A DNA stretch of 64,000 nt from Verrucomicrobia bacterium LW23 (GTDB taxonomy: Bacteria; Verrucomicrobiota; Verrucomicrobiia; Methylacidiphilales; UBA1321): positions 124,001 to 188,000 of the forward strand of contig QAZA01000056.1 of assembly GCA_003054695.1 (NCBI GenBank), given 5' to 3'. Of the stretch, positions 58,288 through 64,000 are shown piece after piece. The position numbers were made by a program, and so were the translations under genes. The first letter of the stretch is position 1. Each line of letters opens with the position of its first letter. The notes beneath the pieces are model-generated. The model had not been told where the DNA came from. It did no database searches and saw only the letters and a list, made by a program, of their open reading frames with translations.

Positions 58288-61155
58288 ATGGCCGATACTC
58301 TCTTCCCCTCTGTGGCTCTGGCATGCGCCAGCTCATCGAACACGCATATGGCTCTCCCACATGAGCACTTCGAGAGCAACGAAGAATTCCAGCGTCTGGC
58401 CGAGGGTATGCGATCCGTCCTTTTCTGCGCGGACATGCTGCTCTCCGCGGACTCTCTGGAAGCGCTGGTGAGCGAAGCTATCAACCTGGCGGAGAGTGAG
58501 TTAGGTGCGACAGGCTGCCGCCTTTTCCTGCGCGAGGCCCTCTCCGGCCAGCTGCGCGCATTTCCGGCCATTCCCGACGGCCCGCTGGCTTTTGCCGAGG
58601 CGGCCCGCATCGCCAGCTGTCTGCGCCAGGCGGATGAGAATGGATCGAGTTGGTTCTACTACACGCCGCAGCCGCAAACCTCTGTGCCGCTCCAACTTGG
58701 CTTTCCCGTGCGTTACCGCGGCGCCACGCTTGGCGCTTTCCTTACCGTCGCCCCGCTGCGTACGCAGTTGCAAACGCTTGTCTCCGTGGACGCCCTGATG
58801 TCGGGTGCGCTGGATGAGCCGCGCGCCGACGCGCTGCGGGAGACGCTCGCGGTCTACACCGCGTTCCTCGGGCCGCTGCTCTCCCAAAAGCGTGACGAGG
58901 TGGCGCTGGCCGCCTCGGAGCACAAGTACCGTGTCATCTTCGAGAACAGCCCGGAGCCGATGTATGTTTTTGACTCCGATACACTTAAGTTTCTGGAGGT
59001 AAATCATGCGGCCGTAAGCCATTACGGCTTCTCTCGCGAGGAGTTCCTGTCGATGACGCTGGAGGACATCCGCCGGCCCGAGGACATCAGCGACATAGCC
59101 GAGGTCGTCAACGCCGTGCGCGCCAGCTCGCGCTATGTCGGCGATGTCTCCCACCGCAAGCGCAATGGCCAGATCATCGACGTGGAGGTGGCCGTGCACC
59201 CCATCCCCTTCGAGGGGCGCGAGGCCATGCTCGTTATTGCCTCGGACGTGACCGAAAAGCGGCGCTCCGAGGCCCGCATGGAGCGGCTGGCGGCCTTTCC
59301 GCGCTTTAATCCCAATCCCATCATCGAGTTCAGCTCGTCCGGCGGCATCCTCTACGCCAACGAGGCCGCGTACTCCATGCTCGCGTCGTTCAACGCCAAC
59401 GACTTGCGCGAGATTTTGATGCCGGATGTCGCCGAGATCCTGCGCACCGCTCTGGAAACCGGCCGCGCCTCGCTGCGGCACGAGATGGTGATCCAGGGGC
59501 GCAACATCTCCTGGTCGTTCTTCCCCGTGCCCGGCCTGGGCACCGTGCATTGCTATGGCGGCGACATTACGGAGCGCATCTCTCTGGAGGCGCAGCTGCG
59601 GCAGGCGCAGAAGATGGAGTCGATCGGCAACCTGGCCGGCGGCCTTGCGCATGATTTCAACAACATCCTTACCGCAGTGCTGGGCTACTCGTCCATCCTG
59701 CTGGGCCGTAAGGATTTACCGCCGGATATCATGGCTGCCGCCCGGCAGATCAGCGCCGCCGGCCAGCGCGCGTCCTCCCTCACCAGGCAGCTGCTCACCT
59801 TCAGCAAAAAGCAAACCTTCTCCCCGCGCCCCACGGAGCTGAACCCGCTGGTTCTGGAGATGGAGGCCATGCTCGCCACCCTGCTGGGGGAGACGATCAG
59901 CATCCGCCTGGATCTCTCGCCGGATCCCCTGTACGTGATGGGCGACCCCGGCATGATCGAGCAGATCATCCTCAACCTCAGCATCAACGCACGCGACGCC
60001 ATGGCGGGCAGCGGCGCCGGCGGCACCCTGCGCATCCGCACCTGCCTGCTGGAGACGCCCCCGCGCAGCTGCGCCCTGGGCTTTAACGAAGATTTTGCCA
60101 GCCTGACCGGCCCTGTGGCCTGCATGGAAGTTACCGACAACGGCTGCGGCATCCCCCCGGAGACGCTGGCTCGCATTTTTGACCCTTTTTTTACCACCAA
60201 GGAGCCCGGCAAAGGCACCGGCCTCGGCCTGGCCACCGTCTACGGCATCCTGCGCCAGCACAAAGGCTGCTGCCAGGTGGACAGCACGCCCGGCCTGGGC
60301 ACCACGTTCCGCATCTGCCTGCCGCTGGCGGAGAAGCCGGCCCCGGCGCCCGAGGCCCAGGTCGTCGCGGCCGCCGCCGCCCTGCTGGCCCGCGGTGCGC
60401 AACGTAACGGCAACGGCGCGCCGCCGCTCAACGGAAACGGATCGCCCGCTGCCAACGGCAAAGCGCCAGCCGTGGCGGGTGCCAGGCGCCGCGGCGACTC
60501 CAACTCCGCCTTCACCGCCAATGGCGCAGCCGCTGACGAAAGCACGGCGCTCCCGGGCCGCGCGCCCGAACGTCACTCCGGCGAGATCTCTGCCCGGCGA
60601 GGAACCATGGCGCTGTCTGCAGGCGCCGCAGAGGCCGAGCTCGAAGCGACGGCGGTGGCCGGACGCTCCGGCGCAAGCACCGCGGCGCCCGCAGGCCCCG
60701 CGCAGCGCCCCATCAAGGTGATGCTTGTGGAAGACGAAGCCGCCGTGCGTGAGTTTGCCCGCGATGTCCTTCTCGTCCACGGCTGCGAGGTGGTGGAAGC
60801 CAACCACGGCCTCCACGCGCTGCACCTGTGGAAGACCCACGGCGCTCAGGTCGACATTCTGCTGACCGATATTGTCATGCCCCACGGCATCTCCGGCCGC
60901 GACCTCGCCGCGCAGTTGCGCGCCGATCACCCCGCCCTGTCCGTTATCTACACCAGCGGCTACGCATTCGATCTGATGGCGCCCGAAAAAGGCGACCTAC
61001 CCGACGACACTGTGACGCCCGACGGCCGGCCGCGCGGCGCCGTCCGCTTCCTGGCCAAGCCCTACACTGTGCAAAGTCTCACCAGCGTGGTGTTCGAGGC
61101 CTACGCGGCATCGTCAGCGGCTGCGGCTGCGGCTGCGGCAGCCACCGTGGGGTAG
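58288..61155 (+). CDS. Hybrid sensor histidine kinase (GAF-like, two PAS, HisKA, HATPase, receiver)
   Basis: 955 residues from ATG 58288 (AAAGGA upstream). Domain order: N-terminal GAF-like region (about 25-200), PAS 1 ([28 protein letters not shown], about 215-320), PAS 2 ([26 protein letters not shown], about 333-440), HisKA with phospho-His near 455 ([20 protein letters not shown]), HATPase with [20 protein letters not shown] and [14 protein letters not shown], a 120-residue Ala/Gly/Asn low-complexity linker, and a receiver with Asp near 862 ([10 protein letters not shown]). No membrane segment, so cytosolic signals are likely. The C-terminus is poly-Ala. The NtrC regulator at 2.7-4.5 kb is the only other two-component protein seen. 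Confidence 0.95.
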   Translation: MADTLFPSVALACASSSNTHMALPHEHFESNEEFQRLAEGMRSVLFCADMLLSADSLEALVSEAINLAESELGATGCRLFLREALSGQLRAFPAIPDGPLAFAEAARIASCLRQADENGSSWFYYTPQPQTSVPLQLGFPVRYRGATLGAFLTVAPLRTQLQTLVSVDALMSGALDEPRADALRETLAVYTAFLGPLLSQKRDEVALAASEHKYRVIFENSPEPMYVFDSDTLKFLEVNHAAVSHYGFSREEFLSMTLEDIRRPEDISDIAEVVNAVRASSRYVGDVSHRKRNGQIIDVEVAVHPIPFEGREAMLVIASDVTEKRRSEARMERLAAFPRFNPNPIIEFSSSGGILYANEAAYSMLASFNANDLREILMPDVAEILRTALETGRASLRHEMVIQGRNISWSFFPVPGLGTVHCYGGDITERISLEAQLRQAQKMESIGNLAGGLAHDFNNILTAVLGYSSILLGRKDLPPDIMAAARQISAAGQRASSLTRQLLTFSKKQTFSPRPTELNPLVLEMEAMLATLLGETISIRLDLSPDPLYVMGDPGMIEQIILNLSINARDAMAGSGAGGTLRIRTCLLETPPRSCALGFNEDFASLTGPVACMEVTDNGCGIPPETLARIFDPFFTTKEPGKGTGLGLATVYGILRQHKGCCQVDSTPGLGTTFRICLPLAEKPAPAPEAQVVAAAAALLARGAQRNGNGAPPLNGNGSPAANGKAPAVAGARRRGDSNSAFTANGAAADESTALPGRAPERHSGEISARRGTMALSAGAAEAELEATAVAGRSGASTAAPAGPAQRPIKVMLVEDEAAVREFARDVLLVHGCEVVEANHGLHALHLWKTHGAQVDILLTDIVMPHGISGRDLAAQLRADHPALSVIYTSGYAFDLMAPEKGDLPDDTVTPDGRPRGAVRFLAKPYTVQSLTSVVFEAYAASSAAAAAAAAATVG

Positions 61156-61235
61156 AGCCGCCCGCCTTATCTTGACTTGCTTAAGCAGGACGGGCATGCT
61201 CGCGCAGTTGCGGCATGCGGCATCCCGCATGCGGT

Positions 61236-62459
61236 TTACCGGCGCTTCTTCATCCCGAAGCTGTAGCCCTTTCCTGTGCGGCCGCCTCGGACGTTGCGCA
61301 GGCCGCCGTGGGCGGCGGGGGCGGTATCCAGCACGGTGCTGTAGATGTAGGGGAAACCCTCTAACTTGACGCGCGGGATGGTTTGGCTGATGTAGCGCTC
61401 GATGTTGGCCACGTCGCCGGCTTCCTCGGCGGTCATGATCGTCAGCGCGTCGCCGGTGGTTTGCGCGCGGCCGGTGCGGCCGATGCGGTGCACGTAGTCC
61501 TCCACGTTTTGCGGCACGTCGTAGTTGATGACGTGGCTGACGCCGGCGACATCAATGCCGCGCGATGCAATGTCCGTAGCCACAAGCACTTCGTACCGGC
61601 CGCGGCGGAAGCCGTCCAGCGCTTCCTGGCGCTCGCCCTGGGAGCGGTCGGAGTGAATGGTAGCGACCAGATGCTCCTCGGCGGCCAGGCGCGCGGTGAT
61701 GCCGTCGCAGCTATCCTTGGTGCGCACAAAAATCAGCACGGAGTCGTAATGGATATGCTCCAGCAGGGCCAGCAGCAGATCAAACTTTTGCGTGTTGGCC
61801 ACGGGGTAAAGCACATGCTTTACCGTCTCCGCCGGGCTGCGGCGCTCGCCAATGTTGATGGTCGAGGGCTCCACCAGCGCCCACTTGCTCAGCCGTTCGA
61901 TTTCCGGCGGCATGGTGGCGGAGAAAAGCAGTGTTTGCCGCGCCTTCGGGCACGCCTCGATAATGCGGCGCACGTCGGGCATAAAGCCCATGTCCAGCAT
62001 GCGGTCGGCTTCGTCCAGCACAAGGTACTCGATCTTGTCCAGCGAGAGGTTGCCCTGCTCCATGTGGTCGAGCAGGCGGCCGGGGGTGGCTACCACAATA
62101 TCCACGCCGCGCTTGAGGAGCGACGTTTGGCGGCCGTACTTGACGCCGCCGTAAATGCATGCGGTTTCAACACTTGTAAACTTGGCGTACTCCGCAATGT
62201 TGTCTTCCACCTGCACGGCCAGCTCGCGTGTGGGCTCCACAATCAGGGCGCGAAAGGCGCCGCGTTTGTCCAGTTTGGAGATAATAGGCAGGCCGAAGGC
62301 GGCTGTTTTGCCCGTGCCGGTTTGCGCGGATGCAATAAGGTCTTTGCCTTCAAGGACTAACGGGATGGCCTGCTCCTGAATGGGCGTAGGATCCATAAAG
62401 CGCAAAGATTGCACCGCATGGACGACTTCCTCCTTCAGGCCAAGGTTTTCAAAGGACAT
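61236..62459 (-). CDS. rhlE: DEAD-box RNA helicase, RhlE-like
   Basis: 407 residues. Q motif (FMDPTPIQEQAIP), motif I ASAQTGTGKT, Ia PTRELA, II DEAD (in VLDEADRMLDMGF), III SAT, then IV-VI including FVRTKDSCDGI, VATDIASRGIDV and HRIGRTGRA. The short basic tail (RTGKGYSFGMKKRR) after the core is typical of RhlE/CsdA-like minimal helicases. It unwinds structured RNA in ribosome biogenesis or mRNA decay. It lies just downstream of rho on the same strand (157 bases), both RNA-related. Confidence 0.96.
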   Translation of the reverse strand: MSFENLGLKEEVVHAVQSLRFMDPTPIQEQAIPLVLEGKDLIASAQTGTGKTAAFGLPIISKLDKRGAFRALIVEPTRELAVQVEDNIAEYAKFTSVETACIYGGVKYGRQTSLLKRGVDIVVATPGRLLDHMEQGNLSLDKIEYLVLDEADRMLDMGFMPDVRRIIEACPKARQTLLFSATMPPEIERLSKWALVEPSTINIGERRSPAETVKHVLYPVANTQKFDLLLALLEHIHYDSVLIFVRTKDSCDGITARLAAEEHLVATIHSDRSQGERQEALDGFRRGRYEVLVATDIASRGIDVAGVSHVINYDVPQNVEDYVHRIGRTGRAQTTGDALTIMTAEEAGDVANIERYISQTIPRVKLEGFPYIYSTVLDTAPAAHGGLRNVRGGRTGKGYSFGMKKRR

Positions 62460-62616
62460 AGCAGCGTGTTGTGTGTGGGGAAAAAGTGTTAGGTGTGGAG
62501 AAGAAAAGGAGTTAAGCTAGCCTGAATATCCCGCTTTAGAAAGCGAAACATTACAGACCCGCGCTAAGCCCTGCCGGACAGGTACTTAGCGCGAACGCGC
62601 AGCCGCAACGCGCGAC

Positions 62617-63744
62617 CTACCGCACCGCATTGGAGGCCGGCAGCATGTCCAGCATCGCCTTGTTACTGGGCGCTTTGCGGATCATGCTCAGCAGGCGGTC
62701 CATCTGGGAGTAGACAGGGGTGCCGGCCAGGCCGCGGCGGATGATGTTGACGCGGTCCAGGATATCGGGGGCGAGGAGCAGTTCCTCGCGCCGCGTGCCG
62801 CTCTTCTCGATGTCGATGGCGGGGAAGAGGCGCATTTCGGCCAGCTTGCGCTCCAATACAATCTCGCAGTTGCCGGTGCCTTTAAACTCCTGAAAGATGA
62901 GCTCGTCGCCCTTGTTGTTGGTATCGATAAGGGCGGTGGCCACTATCGTGATGGAGCCGGCCTCCTCCGTCTGGCGCGCGGCGGCAAAGAGGCGGCGCGG
63001 GATCTCCATCGCGCGCGAGTCCATACCGCCCGACATGGTGCGGGTGCCGCGCGTAATGGCGTTAAAGGCGCGGCCCAGGCGGGTGAGCGAATCTAGCAGA
63101 ATAAAGACGTCCTTGCCGGATTCGCAAAGCCGCTTGGCCCGCTCGATAACAAGCTTGGAGAGGCGCGTGTGGCTGTTGACGTCCTGATCGTTAGAGGACG
63201 ACCAGAGCTCGCCCTTGCCGTGGATAAAGCGTTTGAAATCAGTAACTTCCTCCGGGCGCTCGTCCACCAGCACCACCATCAGGAAGGTTTCCGGCGAGTT
63301 GATTGCCACCGCCTCGGCAATACTCTGCATCAGCATGGTTTTGCCGGAGCGCGGCGGCGCGACGATAAGAGCGCGCTGGCCGTGGCCGATCGGCGTCATC
63401 AGGTCCACCACGCGCGTGGAAAGCCGTTCGGGCGTCGTCTCCAGCTTGATCCACCGGTTCGGGTTGATGACCGTGAGCTCCTCGAAGGGGATGCGACGGC
63501 GGTGCTCCAGAACGGGCTTGGCGTTAATTTCCTGCAGCTCAACCATTTGCGGGCCGCGCCCGTTGACGGTAAAGGTGCCGCCCAGCTCCGCCCCATCGCG
63601 CAGCCCGTTGCGCTTGATCATGTCGGGCGGGATAAAGACATCCAGGGTGTTGCTGTTGCTCAGCGGCTTGTTGGGAACGCGGAGGAACCCGTAGCCCTTG
63701 TCGTGAATCTCAAGAATGCCGGAAGTCGGTTGTGCATCTGCCAT
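62617..63744 (-). CDS. rho: Transcription termination factor Rho
   Basis: 375 residues from ATG 63744. The cold-shock-like RNA-binding domain begins at once (GILEIHDKGYGFLRVPNKPLSNSNTLDVFIPPDMIKRNGLRDGAELGG), followed by the hexameric ATPase: P-loop APPRSGKTMLMQ, Q-loop and R-loop region, MVVLVDERPEEVTDF (Walker B with catalytic Glu), DSLTRLGRAFNAI and RRLFAAARQTEEAGSITIVATALI. The helical Rho_N domain found in many bacteria is absent, so it is shorter than the E. coli protein (419). Upstream in-frame codons to 63864 lack homology-like character. Confidence 0.97.
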   Translation of the reverse strand: MADAQPTSGILEIHDKGYGFLRVPNKPLSNSNTLDVFIPPDMIKRNGLRDGAELGGTFTVNGRGPQMVELQEINAKPVLEHRRRIPFEELTVINPNRWIKLETTPERLSTRVVDLMTPIGHGQRALIVAPPRSGKTMLMQSIAEAVAINSPETFLMVVLVDERPEEVTDFKRFIHGKGELWSSSNDQDVNSHTRLSKLVIERAKRLCESGKDVFILLDSLTRLGRAFNAITRGTRTMSGGMDSRAMEIPRRLFAAARQTEEAGSITIVATALIDTNNKGDELIFQEFKGTGNCEIVLERKLAEMRLFPAIDIEKSGTRREELLLAPDILDRVNIIRRGLAGTPVYSQMDRLLSMIRKAPSNKAMLDMLPASNAVR

Positions 63745-64000
63745 GGCAAAAGTGGTTGGTGGGGAAGGGGATAGCGCTAGTTGCGATGCCTTCGAGCGGG
63801 TTGGAAAGATGGCGCGAAATGGAAAAACCACGCTGTGACAACGCGACGAATGGAACCACTGCATGCACAGTGATCATCACGCCACAATCGCAATTTCAAT
63901 CCAGATTAGCCAACAGTCGAAATGTCTCGACAGGCTGGAGGAACACAGCGGAAAACCCGGCACGCTCAGTCGGCACGCCGTCTCCGCATAACACGGTTCC
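63745..64000. other. Right-edge region upstream of rho
   Basis: Nothing recognisable in these 256 bases apart from the expected rho promoter and leader. TGCATGCACAGTGATCATCACGCC around 63861-63884 contains overlapping small palindromes. The window ends before another gene begins. Confidence 0.3.

Noticed and set aside
1-64000. CRISPR arrays, tRNA or rRNA genes, prophage
   Set aside because: No regularly spaced repeats, no cloverleaf with T-loop GGTTCGAATCC in intergenic DNA, and no phage structural genes were found. Hand reading could miss an unusual tRNA.

Overview
The window is 64 kb of GC-rich bacterial chromosome carrying mostly single-copy housekeeping genes (fumC, nadC, proS, asd, tal, trmB, argF, argD, rhlE, rho). 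There is no prophage, CRISPR array, rRNA or recognisable tRNA. Several traits together suggest a member of the PVC group, probably Verrucomicrobiota and perhaps Opitutales: a GntR/LacI-type hybrid regulator, a type-3 (archaeal/eukaryotic-like) ProRS, many secreted Pro/Ala-rich proteins, GYF_2-domain membrane proteins, scarce Shine-Dalgarno sites, and dispersed AACCACGAAGCACACGAA inverted repeats. This assignment is inference and not proven by a marker gene.

Layout. 1-2.3 kb: the start of a large secreted protein running off the left edge, plus two small hypotheticals. 2.7-8.1 kb (minus strand): an NtrC-type regulator, DAHP synthase, an AT-rich HEPN-like gene and fumarase. 8.4-18 kb (plus): a ribbon-helix-helix protein, nadC, proS, then a chorismate mutase gene preceded by a possible Trp-Trp leader peptide and overlapping by 8 bases a 1590-residue proline-rich membrane protein. 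18-20.4 kb: three small envelope/stress proteins and a first transglutaminase-like protein. 20.8-27.7 kb: a CBM20 amylase divergent from a giant secreted TPR protein, then a small secreted protein whose stop codon is the target site of a 161-bp MITE. 28-35.8 kb: regulator plus GNAT pair, four small orphan genes, a structured non-coding segment, an ankyrin protein and a DUF4412-like protein. 36-46 kb: amino-acid biosynthesis (asd, argF, argD), NUDIX, transaldolase, Bax-inhibitor-1 protein, a fused osmolyte permease/binding protein, plsC and trmB. 46.2-57.7 kb: one long minus-strand block. 58.3-64 kb: hybrid histidine kinase, RhlE helicase and Rho.

The most interesting region is the minus-strand block 57660-46192. 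It encodes a transglutaminase-DUF2126 protein, a small helical protein, a fused circularly permuted ATP-grasp/alpha-E protein, a NUDIX hydrolase, a second transglutaminase, and three paralogous GYF_2-membrane proteins in a row. ATP-grasp/alpha-E/transglutaminase sets are predicted from comparative genomics to make and process peptides by amide ligation. No proteasome-like Anbu gene is seen here, and the NUDIX, small-protein and GYF_2 partners are unusual. Other leads are the proline-rich giant coupled to chorismate mutase, the degenerate prephenate dehydratase part of that mutase, the HEPN island, three copies of one inverted-repeat element, and several operator-like palindromes.
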